A stretch of 44,910 nucleotides of DNA from Pseudomonas sp. GOM6 (GTDB lineage: Bacteria; Pseudomonadota; Gammaproteobacteria; Pseudomonadales; Pseudomonadaceae). Below are positions 32,340 through 40,204 of the stretch, piece after piece. The position numbers were made by a program, and so were the translations under genes. The DNA lies in NCBI RefSeq assembly GCF_029537485.1, contig NZ_JARPUS010000024.1, positions 1 through 44,910 on the forward strand, read 5' to 3'. The notes beneath the pieces were generated by a model. The model was not told the DNA's origin. It searched no databases and saw only the letters and a list, made by a program, of their open reading frames with translations. The first letter of the stretch is position 1. Each line of letters opens with the position of its first letter.

Positions 32340-33464
32340 TTAGGATTTGTAAGTCGGGTAGTCGGTGTAGCCCTTATCGGTACCGCCGTACATGCTGCTT
32401 GGATCAACTGGGTTAAGCGGCCAGTTGTTGGCGATGCGAGCGGGCAGGTCGGGGTTCGCAATGAAGGGGCGGCCAAAAGCGATCAGGTCGCCCCAGCCAG
32501 CTTTTATCACGCGATTTCCTCGTTCAGCGGTGTACTTGCCGGCATAGATAATCTTGCCGCTGAAGGTCTTACGAACAGCTTCCCGGAACGTCTCAGGCAG
32601 CTCGGGTGCGCTTTCCCAATCGGCTTCGGCGAGCGACAGGTAGGCAATGCCTACTTCCTCGAGGATCTTCACTGCCTCGATGTAGGTTTGGTGAGGATCT
32701 TCTTCGACCAGGCCAAGGTAGACGCGGTCTTCGTCTGTGGTCGCGAACAGCGGGGCGAAGCGAACGCCAACGCGCTCCTTGCCGACGACACCAGCAACGG
32801 CGAGGGTGATTTCGCGCAGGAAGCGAAGACGGTTCTGCAGCGAACCGCCATATTCATCATCACGCTGGTTGGTATGCGCCGAAATGAACTGGTTTACCAG
32901 GTACCCATTCGCGCAGTGAAGCTCCACCCCGTCAAAACCTGCGTCCAAAGCATTTCGGGCTGCTTGGGCGTAGAGCTCAACCAGTTCCTTTACCTCTTTG
33001 GTGGACAGGGCTCGTGGGGTCGAAGGGTCGGCCAGTGTACCCGTGCCGGGGCCAGTTTCGATGAACACCTTGACGTTGTCCGCGCGGATGGCTGATGGCG
33101 CGACGGGCGCTTCACCACCGGGTTGCAGCGACGTGTGCGACACGCGGCCCACATGCCAAAGTTGAGCAAAGATCACCCCCCCTTCGGCGTGAACAGCGTC
33201 GGTGACCTTACGCCAGCCTTGTATCTGTTCCGGGCTATGAATGCCAGGTGTCCAGGCATAACCCTGTCCTCGAGGTTCGATCTGTGTGCCCTCGGTCACC
33301 ATGAAGCCAGCACCGCTGCGCTGACGGTAATATGTGGCCATTAGGTCGTTCGCAATATTGCCGGGTTGGGAGCTGCGTGAACGCGTCAGTGGCGGCAGAA
33401 CGATACGGTTCTTGAGGGTGTATGGGCCCAGCTGAGTGGTTTTAAAAAGTTCTGAGTGTGTCAT
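32340..33464 (-). CDS. Old-yellow-enzyme ene-reductase (alkene reductase, NemA/XenB-like)
   Basis: A 374-residue FMN enzyme that reduces activated C=C bonds and nitro compounds with NAD(P)H. The TIM barrel shows 'LKNRIVLPPLTRSRS', 'FAQLWHVGRVSH' and 'GVELHCANGYLVNQF'. The substrate-binding pair is His183/Asn186 with proton donor Tyr188, the OYE1-like His/Asn combination. The C-terminal phosphate loop 'GRPFIANPDLP' is present. ATG 33464 has AGGTAAG at good spacing; the upstream ATG at 33479 has none. It is grouped with a second, XenA-type ene-reductase 3.3 kb away. The palindrome at 33478 lies 14 bp before the start codon. Confidence 0.92.
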   Translation of the reverse strand: MTHSELFKTTQLGPYTLKNRIVLPPLTRSRSSQPGNIANDLMATYYRQRSGAGFMVTEGTQIEPRGQGYAWTPGIHSPEQIQGWRKVTDAVHAEGGVIFAQLWHVGRVSHTSLQPGGEAPVAPSAIRADNVKVFIETGPGTGTLADPSTPRALSTKEVKELVELYAQAARNALDAGFDGVELHCANGYLVNQFISAHTNQRDDEYGGSLQNRLRFLREITLAVAGVVGKERVGVRFAPLFATTDEDRVYLGLVEEDPHQTYIEAVKILEEVGIAYLSLAEADWESAPELPETFREAVRKTFSGKIIYAGKYTAERGNRVIKAGWGDLIAFGRPFIANPDLPARIANNWPLNPVDPSSMYGGTDKGYTDYPTYKS

Positions 33465-33477
33465 TTTGCTTACCTGC

Positions 33478-33490
33478 ATATCTAAAATAT
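33478..33490. promoter_or_regulatory. AT-rich palindrome upstream of the ene-reductase
   Basis: ATATCTAAAATAT shares nine consecutive bases (ATATCTAAA) with the site upstream of the arsR-type gene. It is placed immediately before the ene-reductase leader and is a candidate shared operator. Confidence 0.4.
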
Positions 33491-33527
33491 TCGATGTTAT
33501 AAGTCAAAAAAACATGGTTCAAGGAGG

Positions 33528-35027
33528 TCAGAAGAGCCCGAGCGGTGCTTCGTTGAGGCTGACGTAGATGTTCTTCTTCTGGCTGTAGGCTTCCAGCATT
33601 GACTTGTGAGTTTCCCGTCCTAGGCCAGATTTCTTATAGCCACCGAAGGGGGCATGGGCAGGGATCTCATGGTAGGTATTTACCCACATGCGTCCGGTTT
33701 CCACCGCGCGTGCCACACGTAACGCCCGGTTGATGTCTTGGGTCCAGACTGCACCGGCTAGGCCGTACTCGGAGTCGTTGGCCATGGCGATGACCTCCGC
33801 TTCATCCTTGAAAGGAATGACGCACAGAACAGGGCCGAAAATTTCCTCGTAGGCGACGCGCATATCGTTGCGAACACCGACCAGAATCGTTGGCTGGATG
33901 AAGAAGCCGGCATCGTAATTGGCACCTGTGAGACGACCGCCGCCGATCAGTACCTCAGCGCCTTCCTGTTTAGCGATATCGACGTAGCCGAGGATCCGTT
34001 CCATCTGGGACTTGCTGACCTGTGCACCCATCATGGTGTCCGGGTTCAGTGGGTCACCCACACGCACAGCTTCGAACTTATGCTTGAGCTCAGCCAGGAA
34101 TCGCTCGTAGATGGATTCGTGAACGAACAGCCGTGCGCCGGATTCGCAGACTTGGCCTTGGTTCCACAGGATGGCGAGGACTGCGCCTTCCACGGCCTTG
34201 TCCCAGTTCGCATCGGGGAAAACGATGTTGGCCGACTTGCCGCCCAGTTCAAGGGTGGCGGGAATGATTTTCTTCGCTGCCGCATTGGCGACGAGTTCGC
34301 CGACACGCGTCGAGCCGGTAAAGGCAAGCTTGCGCAGGTCCGGATGATCCAGTAACGCCTGCCCAACTGTGGTGCCTAAGCCTGTGACGATGTTGACCAC
34401 GCCGGCTGGAAGTACCTTAGCGAAGATCTTCGCCAGTTCGAGGATGGTTACCGGGGTCAGCTCGGAAGGTTTGATGACTACGGTGTTACCCGCTGCGATG
34501 GCTGGAGCGATCTTCCAGGCGGCCATAAGCAGCGGGAAGTTCCACGGAATCACTTGGCCCACGACGCCGAGGGGTTCACTGAGAGCGATGCTGAGTGTTT
34601 GCTCATCCAGCATGACCGCCTCATCCGATTGGCTGCGGATTACGCCAGCGAAGTAGCGGAAGTGATCAATCGCCAGTGGGATGTCGACGGAGCGACTTTC
34701 ACGAATGGGTTTGCCTACATCAAGGGTTTCCAGAACCGCGAACCGATCGGCATCGGCTTCCAGTAGGTCGGCGATCTTCAACAGCGCATTGGCGCGTTCC
34801 GCTGGTGAGGTGGTACGCCAGGTCACGAAGGCGCGCTGTGCGGCCTGCACCGCGCGGTCGACGTCGGCAGCTGTGGCGTTTGGAATGTTGGTGAGAATTT
34901 TTCCGTTGGCGGGGTTGATAATGTCGAGGGTTTCACCGTATTCGGCCGTAACCCACTGGTTGTCGATAAACAGGCCGTAGCAGCTGTCGGGAAGGTGATT
35001 CGGATGGGTATCGCTGGAATCTTTCAT
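33528..35027 (-). CDS. NAD-dependent aldehyde dehydrogenase, ExaC/AldB-like
   Basis: A 499-residue aldehyde dehydrogenase that oxidises aldehydes to acids. Catalytic Glu260 lies in 'LELGGKSANIVF' and nucleophile Cys294 in 'NQGQVCESGARL'. The oxyanion and cofactor segment 'VIPWNFPLLMAAWKIAPAIAAGN' and the C-terminal 'GRETHKSMLEAYSQKKNIYVSLNEAPLGLF' resemble AldB/ExaC enzymes for short aliphatic aldehydes. The RBS is AGGAGGT, 4 nt before the ATG. It is followed by the ene-reductase (63 bp), so the two probably share a transcript. The 250 bp upstream include a palindrome at 35081. Confidence 0.92.
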   Translation of the reverse strand: MKDSSDTHPNHLPDSCYGLFIDNQWVTAEYGETLDIINPANGKILTNIPNATAADVDRAVQAAQRAFVTWRTTSPAERANALLKIADLLEADADRFAVLETLDVGKPIRESRSVDIPLAIDHFRYFAGVIRSQSDEAVMLDEQTLSIALSEPLGVVGQVIPWNFPLLMAAWKIAPAIAAGNTVVIKPSELTPVTILELAKIFAKVLPAGVVNIVTGLGTTVGQALLDHPDLRKLAFTGSTRVGELVANAAAKKIIPATLELGGKSANIVFPDANWDKAVEGAVLAILWNQGQVCESGARLFVHESIYERFLAELKHKFEAVRVGDPLNPDTMMGAQVSKSQMERILGYVDIAKQEGAEVLIGGGRLTGANYDAGFFIQPTILVGVRNDMRVAYEEIFGPVLCVIPFKDEAEVIAMANDSEYGLAGAVWTQDINRALRVARAVETGRMWVNTYHEIPAHAPFGGYKKSGLGRETHKSMLEAYSQKKNIYVSLNEAPLGLF

Positions 35028-35080
35028 GGGGTACCTCCTGAGGTGCCTAGGGTGGTTTACGAGTCCAGGCTATTCGTAAT

Positions 35081-35096
35081 ATTCACATATGTCAAT
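35081..35096. promoter_or_regulatory. Palindrome upstream of the ExaC/AldB-like gene
   Basis: ATTCACATATGTCAAT is a near-perfect inverted repeat centred on CATATG, 54 bp before the start codon. A regulator site is plausible; it does not match the NemR-type operator. Confidence 0.35.
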
Positions 35097-35277
35097 ATGC
35101 AGCTTTGTATTCCGGCACTTATGCATATCTCCGCACCCTTGCAGCTCACTTCTGGATCAGCCGGGAACGCGCCGTGCTTCGCGCCAGGGTTGCCTATGTA
35201 GTCCAGCCCCCTTGATCTATTCATCAAGGAGGCTGGCTGCATCAGGTATTGATGTTTGCGTTGATGTGCAGATGAAG

Positions 35278-36669
35278 TTAGAACGGCGCGTCAATATCGA
35301 TGACGCTAATCAGCTTGTGATTGACGAATTCCTTGATGCCCAAGCCGATTAGCTCGCGCCCGTAGCCGGAGCGTTTGATACCACCGAAGGGTAGGTTGGC
35401 CCTCGAGGTGCTGGGATGGTTGACGAACACCATACCAGTGGAGATGCGTTTGGCCACCTCGGCGCCATGCTTAGTATCGGCGGTGAATACCGAGCCGCCC
35501 AGACCGAACGGCGAATCGTTGGCAATACGCACCGCGTCCTGCTCGTCCCTGGCACGGAAGATCATCGACACTGGGCCGAAGAACTCCCAGTAATAGGCGG
35601 GATTATCGGGCTCTACGTCAGTCAGGATAGTTGGTTGCACGAAGGCCCCCAGTCTAGGGACTCTGGGGCCGACTTCGGTGGCTCTCGCGCCGTGAGCGAC
35701 TGCCACCTGGATCTTCTGACGAATCTCGTCGGCGGCGGCCTGCGATGACAAAGGGGCCAGCGTGGTTTCCTGGGCAAAGGGATCACCAGCCTTAAGCTGC
35801 GCCACTCCTTCTGTGTAGCGACTCAGAAACTCCTCATAGACCTCGTCCACCACAATCATGCGTTTGGAGGAAATACACACCTGTCCAGCGTTCCAGTGAC
35901 GCCCGATTACGGCCCACTTCACAGTCTTATCCAGCTCGGCATCGCGCAGTACCACGAAGGCATCTGCACCACCTAGTTCCAGGGTCGACTTCTTCAACGC
36001 CTTGCCGGCCTGCGCAGCAATGATGGCGCCTGCTCCTTCAGAGCCAGTCAGAGCGACACCATGAACACGATCATCGCTGATAATGCTTTCGATCTGTTGA
36101 CGCGTTGCGTAGAGATTGCGGAAAGCTCCCGAGGGTAAGCCCGCATCTAGCATCAACTGTTCGAAGGCTGCAGCACACTGCGGTACGTTTGACGCATGTT
36201 TGAGCAGTAGGGTGTTGCCGGCTGCTAATTGCGGAGCGAGGATGCGTGCTACTTGGTAGTAGGGGAAGTTCCATGGTTCGATGGCTAGAATGATTCCCAG
36301 CGGCTCGTGAGTTAAAGTTGCCTCTCCCTCGGACGGTTCTGCAACAGGGAGTTTCTCTGGAGCTAGCAGCCCCTCCGCATGCTTAGCGTAATACTCTAAA
36401 ATTCGCGCTGAAATCTCGACTTCGCCCAAAGCTTCAGCGGTGATCTTGCCCATCTCTAAGGTTAGCAGGTGGGCATAGTCGCTGGCCTGGGCGCGTAGCA
36501 GCTCAGCTGCCCGCTGGAGAATGGCACTGCGTTCGGTAAAGCTGCGTTCTTTCCAGTCGAGGAACGCGCTATGTGCGTCGTCCAGCGCCTGATTGACCTG
36601 GTCGTCGGTGGTTTCTGGGAAGGTCTTGAGCAATTCCCCGTTATAGGGGTTGATAGTGGCGTAAGCCAT
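35278..36669 (-). CDS. Succinate-semialdehyde dehydrogenase-type aldehyde dehydrogenase (Sad/GabD1-like)
   Basis: A 463-residue aldehyde dehydrogenase of the short Sad/GabD1 group, which start directly at the catalytic fold ('YATINPYNGELLKTF'). Glu231 in 'LELGGADAFVV' and Cys265 in 'NAGQVCISSKR' are the catalytic pair. 'PFGGIKRSGYGRELIGLGIKEFVN' is the C-terminal signature. It oxidises succinate semialdehyde or similar aldehydes with NAD(P)+. The AGGAG RBS lies 6 nt before the ATG. An 8-bp tandem repeat of about five copies (36686-36724) sits in the leader between it and the upstream xenA, and could change expression when copy number shifts. Confidence 0.92.
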   Translation of the reverse strand: MAYATINPYNGELLKTFPETTDDQVNQALDDAHSAFLDWKERSFTERSAILQRAAELLRAQASDYAHLLTLEMGKITAEALGEVEISARILEYYAKHAEGLLAPEKLPVAEPSEGEATLTHEPLGIILAIEPWNFPYYQVARILAPQLAAGNTLLLKHASNVPQCAAAFEQLMLDAGLPSGAFRNLYATRQQIESIISDDRVHGVALTGSEGAGAIIAAQAGKALKKSTLELGGADAFVVLRDAELDKTVKWAVIGRHWNAGQVCISSKRMIVVDEVYEEFLSRYTEGVAQLKAGDPFAQETTLAPLSSQAAADEIRQKIQVAVAHGARATEVGPRVPRLGAFVQPTILTDVEPDNPAYYWEFFGPVSMIFRARDEQDAVRIANDSPFGLGGSVFTADTKHGAEVAKRISTGMVFVNHPSTSRANLPFGGIKRSGYGRELIGLGIKEFVNHKLISVIDIDAPF

Positions 36670-36685
36670 GTGATTCTCCTACTCG

Positions 36686-36724
36686 TGGCATGGTGGCATG
36701 GTGGCATGGTGGCATGGTGGCATG
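36686..36724. repeat. 8-bp tandem repeat (TGGCATGG, 4.9 copies) in the 5' leader of the aldehyde dehydrogenase
   Basis: Units start at 36686, 36694, 36702 and 36710, with a seven-base partial at 36718, all identical. The array begins 17 bp upstream of the ATG of the 35278 gene, just outside its Shine-Dalgarno, and lies within the 102-bp xenA-ALDH spacer. The perfect identity implies recent expansion. Confidence 0.95.
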
Positions 36725-36771
36725 AAAAGCTCCGGTCTTTCCGTACGTGGTGACAGGGGCTGAAACTCGGA

Positions 36772-37872
36772 TTACTCCACCGGCGTATACCGTTCGAGCC
36801 AGTGGGCGTAAGGGGGGGGCAGTACCCATGCGGGGCGCTCGACGCCAAGGGTGCGAGCTGCCGCGTATGGCCAATGTGGATCAGCGAGGTGGGCCCGGCC
36901 GACCATTACCAGATCAGCCTGGCCATCGCGCACCAAGCGGTCGGCCAGGGCTGGCGACTCGATACCCCAGGCCGCAGCAACGGGAATGCCCGCCTCATGG
37001 CGTATGCGTTCGGCGATTGGTGCAAGGAATGCCGGTGCCCAGGGAGTGTCAGTGTTCGGGATGTTGAAGCCCGTGCTAACGTTGACTAGGTCGGCACCTG
37101 CGTTCTTGAGTTGCCGTATCAGCGCAATGGCTTCGAGCAGTGTCTGCTCATCCTGGTTGTCGTACTCGATTACGCCGAGGCGTACAGTCAGCGGAAGGTG
37201 CTCAGGCCATACTTCGCGCACTGCAGACATGGTTTCGATGAGAAAACGCCTGCGGTTTTCCACGTTGCCACCGTAGCCATCGCTGCGTCGGTTGGAATGC
37301 GCAGAGAGAAAACTCTGGCCTAGATAGCCGTGCGCGAAGTGTAGTTCCAGCCATTCGAAACCGGCTGACAAGGCTCGTCGTGCAGCCATGACGAATTCTT
37401 CACGCACCTGCGCGATATCGCTCAAGGACATTGCCCTGGGGACCTTTGATAAATGGGCTCCGAAAGCGATGGCAGACGGTGCGATTGTTTGCCAGCCACG
37501 GTGGTCGTCTTCGGCTATATGACCATTGCCCTCCCAAGGCCGATTCGCGCTTGCTTTGCGACCTGCATGAGCGAGCTGAATACCCGCTACGGAACCAGCT
37601 GCCTTAATTGCCTGGGCAATGGGGATGAAGGCTTCGCCTTGCTTGTCGCTCCATAACCCAGCACAACTGGGTGTGATTCGCCCCTCAGGTGAGACTGCGG
37701 TCGCTTCAACTATCACTAGTCCTGCTCCGCCACGCGCGATACTCGCGTAATGGATGTGGTGCCACTCGTTGACCAGCCCCTCGTTGGCCATGTACTGGCA
37801 CATAGGCGGCACGGCAATGCGGTTACGTAAGCAATGACTTTTTAGTTCGAACGGTTCGAATAGCGCTGACAC
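36772..37872 (-). CDS. xenA: Xenobiotic reductase A (class II ene-reductase)
   Basis: A 366-residue FMN-dependent ene-reductase of the XenA/YqjM class, acting on enones, quinones, coumarins and nitro compounds with NADPH. It closely follows the P. putida XenA sequence as I recall it. Cys25 in 'PPMCQYM' tunes the flavin, and His178, His181 and Tyr183 in 'LHFAHGYL' sit at the same residue numbers as in XenA. 'GIQLAHAGRKASANRPWEG' and 'VGRAHLADPHWPYAAARTLGVERPAWVLPPPYAHWLERY' are further marks. The start is GTG at 37872 with GGAG 7 nt upstream. A G8 run at 36812-36819 encodes the Pro-Pro-Pro near the C-terminus. Confidence 0.95.
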   Translation of the reverse strand: MSALFEPFELKSHCLRNRIAVPPMCQYMANEGLVNEWHHIHYASIARGGAGLVIVEATAVSPEGRITPSCAGLWSDKQGEAFIPIAQAIKAAGSVAGIQLAHAGRKASANRPWEGNGHIAEDDHRGWQTIAPSAIAFGAHLSKVPRAMSLSDIAQVREEFVMAARRALSAGFEWLELHFAHGYLGQSFLSAHSNRRSDGYGGNVENRRRFLIETMSAVREVWPEHLPLTVRLGVIEYDNQDEQTLLEAIALIRQLKNAGADLVNVSTGFNIPNTDTPWAPAFLAPIAERIRHEAGIPVAAAWGIESPALADRLVRDGQADLVMVGRAHLADPHWPYAAARTLGVERPAWVLPPPYAHWLERYTPVE

Positions 37873-38238
37873 GATGGTTCTCCGATTGAATTATGGAGGA
37901 ACTCACCCACATCGCTCGGATAGAACCGTGCAATGAGGCTCCGGAAACCAAGAGGTAGGCTCGTCCAACTAAAGTCCTTAGATCATTTACGGTTTAACTC
38001 GCTTGACCTTGCCGTTCTGGAAAGGTGTCTGTCGGTGTAGTTGGTTGGTTGTGAATAAAGCCCGAAGTCTTGCAGTGCGCGGCTATCCGGCCACTGGAAC
38101 CTTGAGTGTCGGGTGAATGTCGACCAATGGATCACTACCGTTTCAACAAGGAACGGCGAGAGCGCAGCAAAGCAAAGTTGCCAGGTATTAGTGCTCCGGT
38201 TCAGGGCGGCGGGAATAGGCATGGGATATCTCACTATC
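37873..38238. other. Non-coding gap between xenA and the nitroreductase gene
   Basis: 366 bp with no gene I can support; an 83-codon minus-strand frame (37983-38234) has no recognisable protein pattern. The part nearest 37872 should carry the xenA promoter. No NemR-type operator is seen here. Confidence 0.5.
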
Positions 38239-39063
38239 TCAGCGCAGGCCGAAACCTAGGGTGTTTAATGCATCTCGCAAGCGGTGTCTTCCGCTCAGTG
38301 AATCCGCTCCTTTTACACGTTCCACGGCCTGGCTGGACCAGGAACGGTTTTCGCGTTGTTGACGATGTTGGAAGTCGCTCATCCTTCGGTCATAGGCAGC
38401 AACTGAAACCGCCTCTGCCTCGGTGGCCTCATAGCGCTCACGGTGAAGCACCACTGATTGCGCCAGGCGTGGCTTGATCTCGGCGGGCTGTGCCGGATCG
38501 GGATGACCGACGCACATGCCAAATACAGCGAAAGTGTCGTTTGGCAGGCCAAGCTCCTCGGACATCGCTTCCGGGTGGTTGCGCATTCCGCCGATGTAAA
38601 CGATTCCCAGTCCTTGGGCCTCGAAAGCTAGTGCGGCGTTCTGAGCGGCCAGAGCTGCATCTACAACACCGACGGTGTAGCTTTCTAAATAGTCGATACC
38701 TGCAGTCGGTGCCTGAAGGGTTCTGGCTAGTCGGCGTAGGCGTGACCAGTCCACGAGCCAGACCAGGAACAGCGGTGCCTGCTCGACATGGCGCTGGTTA
38801 CCGGACAGTCGGGCAAGCCTCGCGAGACGCTCGCGATCCCGCACGGCGAGCACGCTCCAAGCTTGCAGGTTCGAGGAAGTCGAGGCTGACTGGGCCGCCG
38901 CGATCGCCCAGCTCAGCATCTGCTCATCCACAGGAAGATCGCTGTAGGCACGTACTGATCGATGCTGCAACATCTGCGCGATCACGGTGTCGGCAGCAGG
39001 TAAGTTAGCTGGCTCGCCATAACGGGCTTGCCAGGCTTTGAGTGCTTCGTCTTGAAGGCTCAT
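38239..39063 (-). CDS. NADPH-dependent nitroreductase family protein (NfsA/FRP-like)
   Basis: A 274-residue FMN nitroreductase. The FMN-binding 'HRSVRAYSDLPVDEQML' (residues about 34-50), 'AAAQSASTSSNLQAWSV' and 'ALAAQNAALAFEAQGLGIVYIGGMRNHPEAM' are typical of the NfsA/Frp group. Such enzymes reduce nitroaromatics and quinones by two electrons, limiting redox cycling. ATG 39063 has GGAA at good distance; the longer frame to 39093 lacks an RBS. It lies downstream of DUF1330 and DJ-1-family genes on the same strand, probably in one operon, with a small inverted repeat (39089-39096 with 39119-39126) in the spacer. Confidence 0.88.
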   Translation of the reverse strand: MSLQDEALKAWQARYGEPANLPAADTVIAQMLQHRSVRAYSDLPVDEQMLSWAIAAAQSASTSSNLQAWSVLAVRDRERLARLARLSGNQRHVEQAPLFLVWLVDWSRLRRLARTLQAPTAGIDYLESYTVGVVDAALAAQNAALAFEAQGLGIVYIGGMRNHPEAMSEELGLPNDTFAVFGMCVGHPDPAQPAEIKPRLAQSVVLHRERYEATEAEAVSVAAYDRRMSDFQHRQQRENRSWSSQAVERVKGADSLSGRHRLRDALNTLGFGLR

Positions 39064-39132
39064 GATGGATTGTTCCAGTGCAATGACATGCACAAGCCGA
39101 GATATACGCTCATAACGACTTGTGCACGCGTG

Positions 39133-39435
39133 TCAGTTAGGTGATGTGTCGGTGCCTTCGATTAGAAAAACTCGGTACTCCGCACCGGAGAGACGATGCT
39201 TTAGCGCCGCCTGGTAAGCCGGGCTGGCATACCAGGCTCGAGCGGCTGTCATATCTTCGAAACGTAGAATGACCGCTCCCTCGATCGATGGACCTTCCAA
39301 CACCTCCAGTTGACCGTAGAAAGCCAGACGTGTGACGTCGTGCCCTTCTCGTGCGGCAGGCGCCTCCTGCGCGTAACGTTGCAGTTCAGCAGCGTCGGTG
39401 GTGTGCTCGCGGGTGAAAACCACGAAGGCGGACAT
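39133..39435 (-). CDS. DUF1330 domain protein
   Basis: A 100-residue protein of the DUF1330 group, small dimeric alpha/beta-barrel proteins related to ABM monooxygenases. 'GPSIEGAVILRFEDMTAARAWYASPAYQAALKHRL' is the characteristic core. Function is unknown. The AGGAGG RBS is 5 nt before the ATG. It lies 9 bp after the DJ-1-family gene and so is translated from the same mRNA. Confidence 0.88.
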   Translation of the reverse strand: MSAFVVFTREHTTDAAELQRYAQEAPAAREGHDVTRLAFYGQLEVLEGPSIEGAVILRFEDMTAARAWYASPAYQAALKHRLSGAEYRVFLIEGTDTSPN

Positions 39436-39444
39436 CGGGCCTCC

Positions 39445-40122
39445 TTAGCTCAGCACGTTGAGCAGCGCGTGGGCGGTGGCTTCGGAGGAGGCCGGGTTCT
39501 GGCCCGTGATCAGCAGCCCGTCGGTGATGACATGTACCTGCCAGTCGGCGGTCTTGCTGTAGTGGCCGCCCTGAGCCTTGAGCATGTCCTCGACCAGGAA
39601 CGGCACCACCTGGGTCAGGCCTACAGCCTCCTCTTCGCTGTTGCTGAAGCCGGTGACCGCCTTGCCGGCGACCAATGGCTGGCCGTCGCTGCCCTTGACG
39701 TGACGCAGCACCGCGGGCGCATGGCAAACCGCCGCAACAGGCTTGCCGGCGGCGATGGAGCGCTCAATCAAGGCGATGGACGCGGCATCTTCGGCCAAGT
39801 CCCACAGCGGGCCATGGCCGCCGGGGTAGAACACAGCATCAAATTCGGCGCCGTTTAAGTCGCTGAGTTTTAGCGTGTTGGCCAGCGCGTGCGTGGCGAC
39901 TGAATCAATCTCGAAGCGGCGGGTGGCGTCGGTCTGGAAGTCAGGCTCATTGCTCTTTGGGTCGAGCGGTGGCTGGCCGCCATTGGGCGATGCCAGGGTC
40001 AGTTGCGCGCCTGCGTCGATAAAGGCGTAGTAGGGCGCGGCCAGCTCTTCGAGCCAGAAACCGGTCTTTTCACCAGTGTTGCCAAGTTGCTCGTGGGAAG
40101 TCAGAACGAGGAGGATCTTCAT
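39445..40122 (-). CDS. DJ-1/PfpI (Hsp31-type) protein, putative glyoxalase III
   Basis: A 225-residue class I glutamine-amidotransferase-like protein. Cys133 and His134 in 'AAVCHAPAVL' form the nucleophile elbow, and the acidic partner is probably Glu25/26 in 'GFWLEEL'. 'FYPGGHGPLWDL' is diagnostic of the Hsp31/YDR533C branch, several members of which convert methylglyoxal to lactate without glutathione or protect proteins from glycation. This matches the aldehyde theme of its neighbours. It is 82 bp after the yqhD-like gene, with an 11-bp hairpin between them. Confidence 0.9.
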   Translation of the reverse strand: MKILLVLTSHEQLGNTGEKTGFWLEELAAPYYAFIDAGAQLTLASPNGGQPPLDPKSNEPDFQTDATRRFEIDSVATHALANTLKLSDLNGAEFDAVFYPGGHGPLWDLAEDAASIALIERSIAAGKPVAAVCHAPAVLRHVKGSDGQPLVAGKAVTGFSNSEEEAVGLTQVVPFLVEDMLKAQGGHYSKTADWQVHVITDGLLITGQNPASSEATAHALLNVLS

Positions 40123-40168
40123 GTGATTTACCTTGCGGATAAAAGTAGTTATGGCTGTTTGGTTATGC

Positions 40169-40199
40169 GCCGCTAGCGTGGGTGTGCGACGCTAGCGGC
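40169..40199 (-). other. Intercistronic hairpin between yqhD-like and DJ-1-family genes
   Basis: A perfect 11-bp stem GCCGCTAGCGT/ACGCTAGCGGC with a 9-nt loop lies 5 bp after the yqhD-like stop. There is no T tract, so it is more likely an mRNA stability or processing element than a terminator. Confidence 0.6.
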
Positions 40200-40204
40200 A
40201 CGGC

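Noticed and set aside
36812..36819. G8 run inside xenA as a phase-variation tract
   Set aside because: It encodes a natural Pro-Pro-Pro near the conserved C-terminus; a frame change there would alter only the last dozen or so residues. Less convincing than the G10 and 8-bp repeats.
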